Below are positions 1-9,748 of a DNA stretch of 64,000 nt, piece by piece (the stretch's first letter is position 1; each line of letters begins with the position of its first letter). This stretch comes from Lysinibacillus louembei (GTDB lineage: Bacteria; Bacillota; Bacilli; Bacillales_A; Planococcaceae), in contig NZ_CP137624.1 in the NCBI RefSeq assembly GCF_033880585.1, positions 2,763,501 to 2,827,500 on the forward strand, written 5' to 3'. The notes beneath the pieces are model-generated. The model did no database searches. It saw only the letters and a list, made by a program, of their open reading frames with translations, and was not told where the DNA came from. The position numbers were made by a program, and so were the translations under genes.

Positions 1-242
1 ACGATGACGATCGCCAATATCGAACAGCGGAAGATATAGCAGAAGGTAAGGCAAATGACCCGTTGCTATTATTTGAAAACTACTTGCTTGAAGCGGGCGT
101 AGCGACAGCTGAGACGTTTGAGGAGCTAAATGCTAAAATTGCTGCAATTGTTAATGAAGCAACAGATTATGCAGAGGCAGCACCATACGCGAAGCCAGAG
201 CACGCATTGAAATACGTTTATGCTGAGGAGGGTGACGAATAA
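1..242 (+). CDS. bkdAA: Branched-chain 2-oxoacid dehydrogenase E1 alpha subunit, C-terminal fragment
   Basis: Partial gene: the 5' part lies outside the window and the visible frame begins at base 3. About 79 C-terminal residues are seen, starting DDDRQYRTAEDI and ending YAEEGDE. With E1 beta it forms the thiamine-diphosphate decarboxylase of the branched-chain keto-acid dehydrogenase, which oxidatively decarboxylates the keto acids of Val, Ile and Leu in the cytoplasm. Assignment rests on the DDDRxYR tail typical of the subunit and on the E1 beta gene that follows, whose ATG overlaps this stop (TAATG), indicating translational coupling. Catalytic residues are not visible in this fragment. 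Confidence 0.85.
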   Translation, partial: DDDRQYRTAEDIAEGKANDPLLLFENYLLEAGVATAETFEELNAKIAAIVNEATDYAEAAPYAKPEHALKYVYAEEGDE

Positions 243-1225
243 TGGCTGTGATGTCTTATATTGATGCAATTAATTTAGCAATGAAAGAAGAGATGGAACG
301 CGATGAGCGCGTCTTTATTTTAGGGGAGGACGTTGGACGCAAAGGTGGCGTATTTAAAGCAACATCAGGGCTTTACAACCAATTTGGCGAATATCGCGTC
401 CTTGATACACCTTTAGCAGAAAGCGCGATTGCAGGTGTTGCGATTGGGGCCGCGATGTATGGCATGCGTCCAATTGCCGAAATGCAATTTGCTGATTTCA
501 TTATGCCAGCAGTGAACCAAATTGTGTCGGAGGCAGCGAAAATTCGCTACCGCTCGAACAATGATTGGACATGTCCTTTAGTTGTGCGTGCACCATTTGG
601 TGGAGGAATCCACGGAGCGCTTTACCATTCACAATCAGTAGAGGCGCTATTTGCAGGAACACCAGGCTTAAAAATCGTTATCCCTTCTACACCATATGAT
701 GCGAAAGGCTTGTTAAAAGCGGCAATTCGTGATGAAGACCCAGTGCTATTTTTCGAGCATAAGCGTGCGTATCGTCTAATTAAAGGGGAAGTGCCAGCAG
801 ATGATTATACATTACCGATTGGTAAGGCAGACGTGAAACGTGAAGGTGACGATATTACCGTAATCACTTACGGCTTAGCAGTACATTTTGCATTGCAAGC
901 AGCAGAGCGCTTAGCGGCAGACGGTATTCAAGCACATATTTTAGATTTACGTACAGTTTACCCATTAGATAAAGAAGCGATTATTGAAGCGGCAAGCAAA
1001 ACAGGCAAAGTGTTGCTTGTAACAGAAGATAATAAAGAAGGTAGCATTATGAGTGAAGTGTCAGCAATTATTGCGGAGCATTGCTTATTTGATTTAGATG
1101 CGCCAATTAAGCGTTTAGCTGGTCCAGATGTACCTGCAATGCCTTACGCACCAACAATGGAAAAATTCTTCATGATTAATCCTGATAAAGTTGAGCAAGC
1201 AATGCGTGAGCTTGCTGCATTTTAA
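242..1225 (+). CDS. bkdAB: Branched-chain 2-oxoacid dehydrogenase E1 beta subunit
   Basis: 327 aa, full family length. It is the beta half of the E1 decarboxylase and pairs with the upstream alpha subunit. Recognisable features are the N-terminal SYIDAIN/ERDERVFILGEDVG block, the RAPFGGGIHGALYHSQS loop and the C-terminal transketolase domain with VTEDNKEGSIMSEV. The start overlaps the alpha stop by one base; a second in-frame ATG lies three codons later, so the exact start is uncertain by 9 nt. The E2 gene follows after 12 nt behind a good GGAGG. Homologous to pyruvate dehydrogenase E1 beta, but the operon arrangement and downstream propionate genes favour branched-chain substrates. Confidence 0.92.
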   Translation: MAVMSYIDAINLAMKEEMERDERVFILGEDVGRKGGVFKATSGLYNQFGEYRVLDTPLAESAIAGVAIGAAMYGMRPIAEMQFADFIMPAVNQIVSEAAKIRYRSNNDWTCPLVVRAPFGGGIHGALYHSQSVEALFAGTPGLKIVIPSTPYDAKGLLKAAIRDEDPVLFFEHKRAYRLIKGEVPADDYTLPIGKADVKREGDDITVITYGLAVHFALQAAERLAADGIQAHILDLRTVYPLDKEAIIEAASKTGKVLLVTEDNKEGSIMSEVSAIIAEHCLFDLDAPIKRLAGPDVPAMPYAPTMEKFFMINPDKVEQAMRELAAF

Positions 1226-1237
1226 GGAGGAATAACA

Positions 1238-2560
1238 ATGGCAATTCAAAATATTGTAATGCCCCAGTTAGGCGAGAGTGTAACAGAGGGAACAATTGAG
1301 CGTTGGCTTGTCAAGCCGGGCGATAAAGTAAATAAATATGATCCGTTAGCGGAAGTCAATACAGATAAAGTAAATGCAGAAATCCCTTCTTCCTTTGAAG
1401 GAATTGTCAGTGAGCTTATCGCAAATGAAGGGGAAACGTTACCTGTTGGTGCTATCGTCTGTACGATTGATGTACAAGGAGATGTTAGTGAGCCATCAGC
1501 AGAGAAAACATCGAATGTCAGCTCAGCCATTTTAAATGCAGGTGTTCAACATAAAGAGGAAACACCAGCTCAGCCTGCTGCACAGCAAGCAATGGTCAAG
1601 GTACCACGCGACAAAGCACGCTATTCACCAGCTGTTTTAACATTGGCGGCAGAGCATAACATTGATTTAACATTGGTACAGGGTAGCGGTGTAGGAGGAC
1701 GTATTACACGTAAAGACATTCAAGCGATTATTGCGTCTGGACAAATTCCGACAGCACCTGCACAGCCAGTAGAAGCGCCTGCAATAGCACCGTCTGCTCC
1801 ACAAGCAGCGCAAGAGCCTGTACAAGCGCCATCTGCGCCAGTTATTCCAACAGCAGCAGGTGATGTAGAAATTCCTGTGACAGCTGTGCGTCGTGCGATT
1901 GCGAACAATATGTTGCGTAGCAAGCATGAAGTGCCACACGCATGGATGATGATGGAAGTGGACGTAACGAATTTAGTAGCGTACCGCGACTCTCTTAAAA
2001 ATGAATTTAAGCGCAATGAAGGCTTTAATTTAACGTATTTCGCCTTCTTTATGAAAGCGATTAGCCAAGCGTTAAAGGAATTCCCAATGATGAATTCAAT
2101 GTGGGCTGGCGATAAAATTATTCAGAAAAAAGATATTAATTTATCGATTGCAGTAGCGACAGAAGACGCATTATTCGTGCCTGTTATTAAAAATGTCGAT
2201 GAGAAATCAGTTAAAGGCATTGCACATGAAATTCATGAATTGTCACAGCTAGTGCGCACAGGGAAATTACGCTCTGAGCATATGCAAGGTGGTACATTTA
2301 CTGTGAATAATACAGGCTCATTTGGCTCTGTTCAGTCGATGGGTATTATCAATTATCCGCAAGCTGCTATTTTGCAGGTGGAAGCAATTGTAAAACGACC
2401 TGTTATTATGGAAGGAAATATGTTCGCAGCACGTGATATGGTGAATTTATGTTTATCATTAGATCATCGAGTTTTAGATGGATTAGTTTGCGGGAAATTT
2501 CTAAATAGAGTAAAAGAAATACTCGAAAACGTCAATAAAGAGACGATGTCAGTCTACTGA
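1238..2560 (+). CDS. bkdB: Branched-chain 2-oxoacid dehydrogenase E2, dihydrolipoyl acyltransferase
   Basis: 440 aa. Core of the complex that moves the acyl group from E1 to CoA through a swinging lipoyl arm. Domains in order: lipoyl domain about residues 1-77 with lipoyl-lysine K44 in NTDKVNAE; a peripheral-subunit-binding domain around 128-165 (KARYSPAVLTLAAEH..., GGRITRKDI); an Ala/Pro/Gln-rich linker; and a C-terminal catalytic domain ending with the DHRVLDG active-site motif. RBS is AAGGAGG. It is the last gene of the operon: a perfect 22-bp palindrome and T-rich run follow at once. The E3 subunit is not visible and is presumably upstream of the window. Confidence 0.95.
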   Translation: MAIQNIVMPQLGESVTEGTIERWLVKPGDKVNKYDPLAEVNTDKVNAEIPSSFEGIVSELIANEGETLPVGAIVCTIDVQGDVSEPSAEKTSNVSSAILNAGVQHKEETPAQPAAQQAMVKVPRDKARYSPAVLTLAAEHNIDLTLVQGSGVGGRITRKDIQAIIASGQIPTAPAQPVEAPAIAPSAPQAAQEPVQAPSAPVIPTAAGDVEIPVTAVRRAIANNMLRSKHEVPHAWMMMEVDVTNLVAYRDSLKNEFKRNEGFNLTYFAFFMKAISQALKEFPMMNSMWAGDKIIQKKDINLSIAVATEDALFVPVIKNVDEKSVKGIAHEIHELSQLVRTGKLRSEHMQGGTFTVNNTGSFGSVQSMGIINYPQAAILQVEAIVKRPVIMEGNMFAARDMVNLCLSLDHRVLDGLVCGKFLNRVKEILENVNKETMSVY

Positions 2561-2570
2561 CAACCTCTAG

Positions 2571-2600
2571 AAAGCCCGTCATGACGGGCTTTCTTTAATT
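2571..2600 (+). terminator. Rho-independent terminator of the bkd operon
   Basis: Perfect palindrome AAAGCCCGTC/GACGGGCTTT at 2571-2592 followed by a T-rich tract, 10 nt after the bkdB stop. Confidence 0.9.
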
Positions 2601-2611
2601 TTTTCTCTTTA

Positions 2612-2627
2612 TTGTTAGCGCTTTCTC
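2612..2627 (+). promoter_or_regulatory. cre-like site (CcpA) upstream of mutA
   Basis: TTGTTAGCGCTTTCTC matches the cre consensus WTGNNARCGNWWWCAW at 14 of 16 positions, including the whole ARCG core. It lies about 50 nt upstream of the mutA start, between the bkd terminator and the mutA RBS, in the likely promoter region; I could not place a convincing -10/-35 pair. A site here would let CcpA repress the mutAB-meaB operon when preferred carbon is present. Sequence match is direct; the role is inference. Confidence 0.55.
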
Positions 2628-2673
2628 ATGTAATATATGAAATAGGAAATGATAAAGGGGGAAGCTCAACTGC

Positions 2674-4362
2674 ATGACAACAAATATGAAAGAGATTCAA
2701 TTTGCATCAGCCAGCTATGAGGAATGGCAGGAGCAGGCAACGAAAGCCTTAAAAGGGAAGCCATTTGAATCCTTATTAACTAAAACAATTGAAGGCATTA
2801 CATTAGAGCCACTTTACACAGAAGCGACGTTAATTGACAAATTAGGTGAGCAGCTAGAAAAGCAAGTTGCGACAATTCGCACAATGAAAGCAACAGATTC
2901 CTTTGAAATTGCCCAACAAATTTACGGTGATACAGCTGAACAATTTTTAACAAATTTACAGGACAGCTTATCACGTGGTAATGAGGTGCTAACGATTGAT
3001 AGCCGTGTGGCGTTTGAATGGGATACAGCTATTTTAACAAGCCTAGCTGACTTTATGACAGAGTACACGTTTAAGCTAATTGTTGAAAATAGTAACGACC
3101 CATTAATGCAAGTATTTACAAAAATTGCAGCAGATAAAAAACATGCTGTCACAGGCTATATTGTTTCAAGAGAGTCGCTGGAATTAGCTGATTTCCCAAA
3201 TGTCCGTACAGCACATAGCAATACTGTGAAATACCATAACAATGGAGCAAATGCTGTGCAGGAGCTAGCAATTGCGTTAGCACAAGCGAGCGATTTAGCG
3301 AAGAAAGCAACAAGCTATGAGGACGTTGCACAAAAATTTTTCGTCAGCTTTGCCATTGATACACAATTCTTTATGGAAATCGCGAAAATCCGCGCATTTA
3401 AAGTGCTGTGGAAAGCCTTTTCAAAGGGGCTTGGAGCAGAGGCAATTGCTGTACCGATCGTAGCGGAAACATCTGTACGCAGCTTCTCAAAGCTTGATGT
3501 TTATGTGAATTTATTACGTGCAGGAAATGAAGCCTTTGCAGGGATTATTGGTGGTGTTGATGTCTTCACAGTCCATCCACATGATGTGTTAACAAAGCCG
3601 ACAGAGCAATCGATACGTATTGCACGCAATGTATTATTAGTTGCAAATGAAGAATCGCATGTATTAAATGTCACAGACCCTTCAGGTGGCTCATACTTTA
3701 TCGAATCATTAACAGCCGATTTAGTAAAGGAGGCATGGCAGCTGTTTATACAAATTGAAGCTGCGGGTGGACTAGAAGCATACCGAATTGATACGAAAAT
3801 CGAGGATGTTTATCAAACGCGTATTAAGCAAATTGAAACACGTAAAGCCTCTTTAATTGGCACAAATATTTATGCAAACCCAGCGGATAGCATGGCTCCA
3901 GAAAGCAATGTGCAATTTGTCGATGTCAAGCGTTTAGCGATTCCATTTGAAAAATTGCGTGAAAGCTATGCACAGCAAAACGCCAAAATGGCGATTTTAA
4001 CATTTGGCGAATTGAAAAACTTCAAAGCGCGTGCCGATTTTGTTGCAGGCTTTTTCGCAACAGCTGGTATTACGATAGAACAGTCTGGTGCGCTTTCAAC
4101 GATTGAGGAAGCTGAGCGCTGGCTCAAGACAACGGATTATGATTATATCGTCGTCGCGGCAACGGATGACGATGCGAAAACGGTAGTACCTGCGCTGTTA
4201 AAAGTGAAGCAAGAAAAGCAGTTGCTCGATGTGGCAGGGAAATTTAAAGAAGAGGAGCAGGCATGGCAAGCTGATGGACTAAATGGCTTCATCTTTGCTG
4301 GTCAAAATATGATCCAAAAGCTCAATGCAGTGATGGCAAGCTTAAAGGAGGTACAAGGATGA
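2674..4362 (+). CDS. mutA: Methylmalonyl-CoA mutase small subunit
   Basis: 562 aa. Partner subunit of the B12-dependent mutase that interconverts (R)-methylmalonyl-CoA and succinyl-CoA. It has the MUT-family TIM-barrel (for example [15 protein letters not shown], residues near 225-245) and a C-terminal Rossmann-like domain. The B12-binding DxHxxG motif is absent, as expected for the non-catalytic subunit. RBS GGGGG precedes the ATG; a second ATG four codons in is a less likely start. The stop overlaps the mutB start by 4 nt (ATGA), so the two are translationally coupled. Confidence 0.93.
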   Translation: MTTNMKEIQFASASYEEWQEQATKALKGKPFESLLTKTIEGITLEPLYTEATLIDKLGEQLEKQVATIRTMKATDSFEIAQQIYGDTAEQFLTNLQDSLSRGNEVLTIDSRVAFEWDTAILTSLADFMTEYTFKLIVENSNDPLMQVFTKIAADKKHAVTGYIVSRESLELADFPNVRTAHSNTVKYHNNGANAVQELAIALAQASDLAKKATSYEDVAQKFFVSFAIDTQFFMEIAKIRAFKVLWKAFSKGLGAEAIAVPIVAETSVRSFSKLDVYVNLLRAGNEAFAGIIGGVDVFTVHPHDVLTKPTEQSIRIARNVLLVANEESHVLNVTDPSGGSYFIESLTADLVKEAWQLFIQIEAAGGLEAYRIDTKIEDVYQTRIKQIETRKASLIGTNIYANPADSMAPESNVQFVDVKRLAIPFEKLRESYAQQNAKMAILTFGELKNFKARADFVAGFFATAGITIEQSGALSTIEEAERWLKTTDYDYIVVAATDDDAKTVVPALLKVKQEKQLLDVAGKFKEEEQAWQADGLNGFIFAGQNMIQKLNAVMASLKEVQG

Positions 4363-6506
4363 ACGCGAACTTTCAAGGGATTGTTATCGAGGATATACTA
4401 GCAACAGAAGGCCTTCAAGCGACAACTACCTTTATGACAAATGAAGGTATTGAAGTGAAAAATGTCTACACAAAGGATGACATGAAGGACATCAAGCATT
4501 TACAGGATGTAGCAGGTATCGCACCAAATACAAGAGGACCATATCCAACGATGTATGTTGCACGTCCTTGGACGGTGCGCCAATATGCAGGCTTCTCAAC
4601 AGCGGAAGAATCAAATGCCTTTTATCGACGCAATTTAGCAATGGGGCAAAAAGGCTTATCTGTTGCATTTGATTTAGCGACACATCGCGGCTATGATTCT
4701 GACCACCCGCGTGTAACTGGGGATGTTGGGAAAGCAGGAGTAGCGATTGACTCTGTTGAGGATGCTAAAATTTTATTCGACGGCATTCCGTTAGATCAAA
4801 TGTCGGTATCGATGACGATGAACGGCGCAGTACTACCTGTATTAGCTTTTTATATTGTGGCGGCAGAGGAGCAAGGTGTAAAGCCAGAGCAGCTTGCTGG
4901 TACGATTCAAAACGATATTTTAAAGGAATACATGGTGCGTAATACGTATATTTATCCACCAGCGATGTCCATGAAAATTATTGCAGATATTTTTGAGTTT
5001 ACAGCGAAATTTATGCCGAAATTCAATTCGATTTCAATTTCAGGCTATCATATTCAAGAAGCAGGTGCGACAAACGATATTGAGCTTGCCTACACATTAG
5101 CAGATGGCTTGGAATATGTACGCACAGGCTTAAAGGCAGGTATTGATATCGATGCCTTTGCACCACGTTTGTCGTTCTTCTGGGCAATCGGGATGAATTA
5201 CTATATGGAAATCGCTAAAATGCGTGCAGCACGTCGCATTTGGGCACAAATGATGTCGACATTTAACCCGAAAAACCCGAAATCATTAGCTTTGCGTACA
5301 CATTCACAAACGTCTGGCTGGTCCTTAACAGAGCAGGATCCATTCAATAATGTGACGCGTACACTTATCGAAGCGAATGCGGCTGCAATGGGACATACGC
5401 AATCATTGCATACAAATGCGCTCGATGAGGCGATTGCTTTACCGACTGATTTCTCGGCACGTATTGCGCGTAATACACAGCTCTTTTTACAAGAGGAAAC
5501 AGGTATGACGAAGGTCATTGACCCGTGGGGTGGCTCGTATTATGTAGAGAAGCTAACAGAGGAGCTAACGGAAAAAGCGTGGGCGTTAATCGAGGAAATT
5601 GAAGAGCTTGGTGGCATGGCGAAGGCGATTGACACAGGCTTACCAAAAATGAAGGTGGAGGAAGCTGCGGCGAAGCGTCAAGCGAAAATCGATTCCAAAA
5701 CAGAAACGATTGTCGGTGTTAATAAATATCGTTTAGCAGAAGAAGAGCCAATCGACATTTTAGATATTGATAATGCAGTTGTACGCCAGCAGCAAATTGA
5801 GCGCTTGGAAAAAATGAAGGCAAACCGTAACGAAGAGGAAGTACAAAAGCATTTAGCACGTCTAACAAAGGCAGCTCAAACAGGCGAGGAGAACTTGCTT
5901 GCTGTTGCGGTTGATGCAGCGCGTGCACGTGCATCATTAGGCGAAATTTCGGATGCTATTGAAAAGGTATCAGGCCGTCATAAAGCGATTATCCGCTCGA
6001 TTTCAGGTGTGTATTCATCAAACTTCTCAGATGAGGAGCAAATCAATGAAGTGAAGCAAATGACGGAGGAATTCCTTGAAAATGAAGGACGCCGCCCGCG
6101 TATTTTAGTGGCAAAAATGGGGCAGGACGGACATGACCGTGGTGCGAAGGTCATCGCAACAGGCTATGCAGACCTAGGCTTTGATGTTGATATTTCACCA
6201 TTATTTATGACGCCAGAGGAAACGGCACAGATGGCAGTGGAAAATGATGTGCATTGCGTCGGTGTATCCTCATTAGCAGCAGGGCATAAAACGCTAGTAC
6301 CCGCACTTGTTGGCGAGCTGAAAAAGCTAGGGCGCGAGGACATTATCGTTATTTGCGGTGGTGTAATCCCAGCGCAGGATTATGAATTCCTTTATGAAGC
6401 AGGGGCAGTCGCTATTTTCGGACCAGGAACAGTGATTCCTGTTTCCGCCCAAAAAATCATCGAGGAAATTTATAAACAGCTAGGCTACGAGGAAGTGGCA
6501 AAGTAA
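4359..6506 (+). CDS. mutB: Methylmalonyl-CoA mutase large (catalytic) subunit
   Basis: 715 aa, normal length. Catalytic, adenosylcobalamin-binding subunit. The N-terminal TIM-barrel binds the acyl-CoA ([21 protein letters not shown] block, [21 protein letters not shown]). The C-terminal cobalamin domain carries DGHDRG, with D590, the cobalt-ligating H592 and G595, within [12 protein letters not shown]. It overlaps mutA by 4 nt and its stop codon overlaps the meaB start by one base, so mutA-mutB-meaB is one tightly coupled operon. It links Val/Ile/odd-chain propionyl-CoA to the TCA cycle. Confidence 0.97.
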   Translation: MNANFQGIVIEDILATEGLQATTTFMTNEGIEVKNVYTKDDMKDIKHLQDVAGIAPNTRGPYPTMYVARPWTVRQYAGFSTAEESNAFYRRNLAMGQKGLSVAFDLATHRGYDSDHPRVTGDVGKAGVAIDSVEDAKILFDGIPLDQMSVSMTMNGAVLPVLAFYIVAAEEQGVKPEQLAGTIQNDILKEYMVRNTYIYPPAMSMKIIADIFEFTAKFMPKFNSISISGYHIQEAGATNDIELAYTLADGLEYVRTGLKAGIDIDAFAPRLSFFWAIGMNYYMEIAKMRAARRIWAQMMSTFNPKNPKSLALRTHSQTSGWSLTEQDPFNNVTRTLIEANAAAMGHTQSLHTNALDEAIALPTDFSARIARNTQLFLQEETGMTKVIDPWGGSYYVEKLTEELTEKAWALIEEIEELGGMAKAIDTGLPKMKVEEAAAKRQAKIDSKTETIVGVNKYRLAEEEPIDILDIDNAVVRQQQIERLEKMKANRNEEEVQKHLARLTKAAQTGEENLLAVAVDAARARASLGEISDAIEKVSGRHKAIIRSISGVYSSNFSDEEQINEVKQMTEEFLENEGRRPRILVAKMGQDGHDRGAKVIATGYADLGFDVDISPLFMTPEETAQMAVENDVHCVGVSSLAAGHKTLVPALVGELKKLGREDIIVICGGVIPAQDYEFLYEAGAVAIFGPGTVIPVSAQKIIEEIYKQLGYEEVAK

Positions 6507-7588
6507 TGGATAAACGCTTGGAGCAACAAAGTGCACTATTTGTCATGGACGGTGTGAAAGGTGGTCATGACGGCATGAATTATGGCAAACCGAAGAAATT
6601 CCGTAAAAAACAGCAAACGACACTTGATGTTGTGACATTGGCTGAGGAAGTAAAAGCAGGCAACCGCATTTCCTTATCCAAGGCGATTACCTTAATTGAA
6701 AGCTCAAATGCGATGCATAAAGAGCAAGCACAAAGCTTATTACAGGAGTTGCTGCCTTATACAGGGAACAGCATTCGCATTGGCATTACAGGCGTACCAG
6801 GTGCGGGAAAGAGCTCCTTTATTGAAGCGTTTGGCTCGATGCTTTGCGATATGGGCAAAAAGGTTGCCGTCTTAGCGATTGATCCAAGCTCATCCATTTC
6901 TGGAGGCAGCATTTTAGGTGATAAAACGCGAATGGAGGAGCTTGTGCGCAAGTCGAACTCCTTCGTGCGTCCATCACCGAGCGCGGGTACATTGGGTGGT
7001 GTGCATAAAAAAACACGTGAAACGATGCTTGTTTGCGAGGCAGCAGGCTATGATGTCATTTTGATTGAAACAGTTGGTGTTGGACAAAGTGAAACGTATG
7101 TGCGGGGCATGGTGGACTTCTTCTTACTCTTGGTGTTGACTGGTGCGGGTGATGAGCTGCAAGGCATGAAAAAGGGCATTATGGAGCTAGCAGATGGCAT
7201 TATCGTCCATAAAAGCGATGGTGATAATGTGCGCCCTGCACGCAAAACGGTGCAGGAATACAAGCAAATTTTGCATTTTTTACAGCCTGCTACACCGGGC
7301 TGGATGAGCACAGCACTTGCGGTATCTTCACATGCAAAAACAGGCTTGCAGGAAACATGGCAAATGATTCAGCAGTTTGAAGAACAGGTACAAGCCTCAA
7401 ACTATTGGTTAATACGACGTAATGCGCAAACCCGGGATTGGTTCCATGCAATGATTATGGACCATTTACTCGATTCCTTTTATCAAAATGCCGACAATAA
7501 AATGCAGGTTAGCCAGCTAGAAAATGCTATTTTACAAGGCAAATTAACAGTGACACAAGGCGTCGAACAGCTATTTAAAAATAATTAA
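6506..7588 (+). CDS. meaB: MeaB-type G-protein chaperone of methylmalonyl-CoA mutase
   Basis: 360 aa. GTPase that guards and reloads the cobalamin cofactor of the mutase. Walker A GVPGAGKS at residues 96-103, an IDPSSSISGGSILGDKTRM switch segment, a Walker B-like ILIETVGVGQSE and a GTPase base-recognition segment VHKSDGD. A basic stretch of roughly 40 residues precedes the core. The start overlaps the mutB stop (TAATG), the usual arrangement for this chaperone. Called MeaB/ArgK; the location behind mutB makes an arginine-transport kinase role implausible. Confidence 0.93.
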   Translation: MDKRLEQQSALFVMDGVKGGHDGMNYGKPKKFRKKQQTTLDVVTLAEEVKAGNRISLSKAITLIESSNAMHKEQAQSLLQELLPYTGNSIRIGITGVPGAGKSSFIEAFGSMLCDMGKKVAVLAIDPSSSISGGSILGDKTRMEELVRKSNSFVRPSPSAGTLGGVHKKTRETMLVCEAAGYDVILIETVGVGQSETYVRGMVDFFLLLVLTGAGDELQGMKKGIMELADGIIVHKSDGDNVRPARKTVQEYKQILHFLQPATPGWMSTALAVSSHAKTGLQETWQMIQQFEEQVQASNYWLIRRNAQTRDWFHAMIMDHLLDSFYQNADNKMQVSQLENAILQGKLTVTQGVEQLFKNN

Positions 7589-7656
7589 AATCAGTTCTTT
7601 GCATATCGCGAAATGTCTTGCTATGATGAAATAGTATGAAAGGAGCGAATACAATT

Positions 7657-8097
7657 ATGAACATGGATTATGATTTATTTATGCAGCAAATTACGACAAC
7701 AGCTCGCGCGGAAATGGAGGCAGCAGGCTACGAGCAATTGCGCACACCTGAAGAGGTAGAAGCAGCCTTTGCTCGTCCAGGCACAACGCTTGTTATGGTG
7801 AACTCTGTATGTGGCTGTGCAGGTGGTATTGCTCGCCCAGCAGCAACACAGGCGGTTCATTACGATAAACGTCCTGACCATTTAGTAACAGTTTTTGCAG
7901 GGCAAGACAAAGAAGCGACAGCAGCAGCACGCTATCATTTTGGTGAAGACCATTTACCATCATCACCATCTTTTGTTTTATTAAAGGATGGGCAAGTTGT
8001 AGCGGAAGTTGGACGCTATGAAATTGAAGGACATGACCCAATGTCTGTTGTGTTAAACCTGCAAGGTAACTTCGAAGAATATTGTGAGGAAGTATAG
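7657..8097 (+). CDS. brxB: Bacilliredoxin (YphP/YqiW family)
   Basis: 146 aa from ATG 7657. Thiol-disulfide oxidoreductase that removes bacillithiol from S-bacillithiolated proteins in the cytoplasm. The active site is the CGC motif (C52-G-C54) in [10 protein letters not shown], with [11 protein letters not shown] downstream. I chose 7657 because an upstream in-frame ATG at 7636 lies within the Shine-Dalgarno AAAGGAG, which is correctly spaced for 7657; length then fits the family. In B. subtilis the homologue yqiW also sits between the bkd operon and yqjA. A terminator hairpin follows. Confidence 0.93.
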   Translation: MNMDYDLFMQQITTTARAEMEAAGYEQLRTPEEVEAAFARPGTTLVMVNSVCGCAGGIARPAATQAVHYDKRPDHLVTVFAGQDKEATAAARYHFGEDHLPSSPSFVLLKDGQVVAEVGRYEIEGHDPMSVVLNLQGNFEEYCEEV

Positions 8098-8103
8098 CAT
8101 CAA

Positions 8104-8136
8104 AATAGGCTGTTCTTTATGGACAGCCTCTATTTT
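8104..8136 (+). terminator. Terminator after brxB
   Basis: Hairpin AGGCTGT-tctttatgg-ACAGCCT flanked by A- and T-rich arms, 7 nt past the brxB stop. An ATG inside the stem (8119) is in frame with the next gene but is not a sensible start. Confidence 0.75.
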
Positions 8137-8160
8137 CACCTAAAAGAGAGGCTTCCGACG

Positions 8161-9120
8161 ATGAAGAAATTTTCGATTGGCTACCGTACGCTGAAAACGG
8201 CGGTTGGTGCAGCACTTGCGATTGCCATCGCCCATTTTTTCGATTTGCAATTTTATACGTCTGCTGCGATTTTAACCATTTTATGCATCCAGCCGACGAA
8301 GCGAAAATCGGTGCATGCTGTTTATACAAGATTTGTTGCTAGCTTATTAGGGATGTTGCTCGCATGGCTTGCATTTGAGCTAATTAGCTATCATCCAATT
8401 ATGCTAGGTATCATGTTCATTATTTTTCTTCCTTTACTCGTATCATTTCACGTGACAGCAGGCTTCGTATCAAGTGCTGTTATCGTTTTGCATATTTATT
8501 CAGCAGGGCATTTTTCATGGACCTTGCTACAAAATGAAATTTATTTAATGCTGATTGGCTATGGAGTAGGGCTAGCAGTCAATATGTACATGCCGGATAT
8601 TCAGCCGAAGCTAGATGCCTACCGTCTACAAATTGAGGCATATTACCAAAAGATATTTTCTGAAATTGCGCAATATTTAAGGAATGGGGAATCATTGTGG
8701 GACGGTCATGAGCTGATTGCAGCAGCCGAAGTCATCAATAAGGCCAAGGCGATTGCTTTCCAAGATGTTGAAAACCACTTAACGCGCAAAAGTAATTCAT
8801 ATTATGTATATTTTGATATGCGAGAGCAGCAGCTTGAAATTATCGAGCGAATTTTACCGAAAATTACGGCCTTGCCTGTTATAGTACAACAAGCAGAAGT
8901 AGTAGCTGTTTTCATGGAGGATTTGAGTGAGCATGTTCACTCTGGCAATACAGCCAGCCATTTCATTGAAAAGCTTGATAGAGTCAAAGTGAAGTTTGCA
9001 GAGATGCCTTTACCAACAGACCATCAAACCTTTTTGGCAATGGCTGCATTGTATCAATGTATTGAGGAGATGGAACAGTATTTAGCGATTAAACAGTCGT
9101 TTGCAGGCTTACATAAATAA
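8161..9120 (+). CDS. yqjA: YqjA-like aromatic acid exporter family membrane protein
   Basis: 319 aa from ATG 8161 (MKKFSIGYRTLKTAVG); an in-frame ATG at 8119 lies in the preceding terminator stem, whereas 8161 has an AGAGAGG ahead. The N-terminal half carries about four hydrophobic segments (for example AAILTILCIQPT, LLGMLLAWLAFELIS, PIMLGIMFIIFLPLLVSF, MLIGYGVGLAVNMY); the C-terminal half is soluble and helical. This layout matches the YqjA/FusC-like aromatic acid exporter family. Substrate is not known. Position after brxB matches B. subtilis yqjA. Confidence 0.8.
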   Translation: MKKFSIGYRTLKTAVGAALAIAIAHFFDLQFYTSAAILTILCIQPTKRKSVHAVYTRFVASLLGMLLAWLAFELISYHPIMLGIMFIIFLPLLVSFHVTAGFVSSAVIVLHIYSAGHFSWTLLQNEIYLMLIGYGVGLAVNMYMPDIQPKLDAYRLQIEAYYQKIFSEIAQYLRNGESLWDGHELIAAAEVINKAKAIAFQDVENHLTRKSNSYYVYFDMREQQLEIIERILPKITALPVIVQQAEVVAVFMEDLSEHVHSGNTASHFIEKLDRVKVKFAEMPLPTDHQTFLAMAALYQCIEEMEQYLAIKQSFAGLHK

Positions 9121-9150
9121 AAAAAGGATGCTATATAAGCATCCTAATTA
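9121..9150. terminator. Bidirectional terminator between yqjA and prli42
   Basis: Stem AGGATGC / GCATCCT around TATATAA, A-run on the left and T/A on the right. It can serve both the rightward yqjA gene and the leftward small gene, whose stop lies at 9148. Confidence 0.75.
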
Positions 9151-9243
9151 CATAATAGCCGCTACACCCATGGCAATTGTTGAGATTAACATAATGATAA
9201 CCATTGAGTAAACAACGACTTTTTGAAACTTTTTATTGCTCAT
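9148..9243 (-). CDS. prli42: Prli42-type stressosome-anchoring miniprotein
   Basis: 31 aa: MSNKKFQKVVVYSMVII followed by MLISTIAMGVAAIM. A basic N-terminus and one transmembrane helix. Prli42 in Listeria is a 31-residue membrane peptide that anchors the stressosome scaffold RsbR and is conserved across Firmicutes; length, NKK...K..VY start and single TM all match. A good GGAGC RBS precedes the ATG. It is convergent with yqjA. It is too short for routine ORF calling, so it is easily missed. No rsb genes are in this window. Confidence 0.8.
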   Translation of the reverse strand: MSNKKFQKVVVYSMVIIMLISTIAMGVAAIM

Positions 9244-9332
9244 TTCAAATCGCTCCTTCGATATATCTGTATTTAGTTTATCAAATCTTTCAAAATTCTC
9301 AAGTATAATCGATATAGAAGGTGGATAATTCG

Positions 9333-9743
9333 ATGAAAAAAGTAGATCATATTGGGATTGCTGTGAAAAATATAGAGGAGCGTCTAGCTTATTATACAGA
9401 AACGCTCGGTTTAACTTTATTAAAAATAGAGGAGGTTACCTCTCAAAAAGTGAAGGTTGCTTTTATTGACGCGGGCAATGTCAAGCTAGAGCTTTTAGCA
9501 CCGATGAGTGAAGAAAGCACGATTCATAGCTTTATAGAAAAGCGTGGCGAAGGCATTCACCATATCGCATTTGGGGTAACTGATATTCGTGAGCGTATGG
9601 TAGAATTGCGTGAAAAAGGGGTACGCCTGCTATCAGAGGAGCCAGGGCCTGGTGCAGGTGGTGCAGAGGTTGCCTTTTTACACCCAAAGGACTCCTTCGG
9701 TGTGCTATATGAATTATGTGATAAAAGTGGAAAAGGGGAATAA
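9333..9743 (+). CDS. mce: Methylmalonyl-CoA epimerase
   Basis: 136 aa. Converts (S)- to (R)-methylmalonyl-CoA so the mutase can use it. It is a vicinal-oxygen-chelate (glyoxalase-fold) protein with two repeats: VDHIGIAVKNIEE at the start carries the first metal-binding His, and GIHHIAFGVTDI the second; ELL and LYELC carry the acidic ligands. Start chosen at ATG 9333 behind AGAAGGTGG; an in-frame GTG at 9321 overlaps that SD. The carboxylase gene follows after 5 nt, so the pair is an operon. Confidence 0.92.
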   Translation: MKKVDHIGIAVKNIEERLAYYTETLGLTLLKIEEVTSQKVKVAFIDAGNVKLELLAPMSEESTIHSFIEKRGEGIHHIAFGVTDIRERMVELREKGVRLLSEEPGPGAGGAEVAFLHPKDSFGVLYELCDKSGKGE

Positions 9744-9748
9744 AGAGA

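Noticed and set aside
1667-1939. Minus-strand ORF rich in Cys, Arg and Trp inside bkdB
   Set aside because: Antisense of the Ala/Pro-rich linker codons; low-complexity artefact without RBS.
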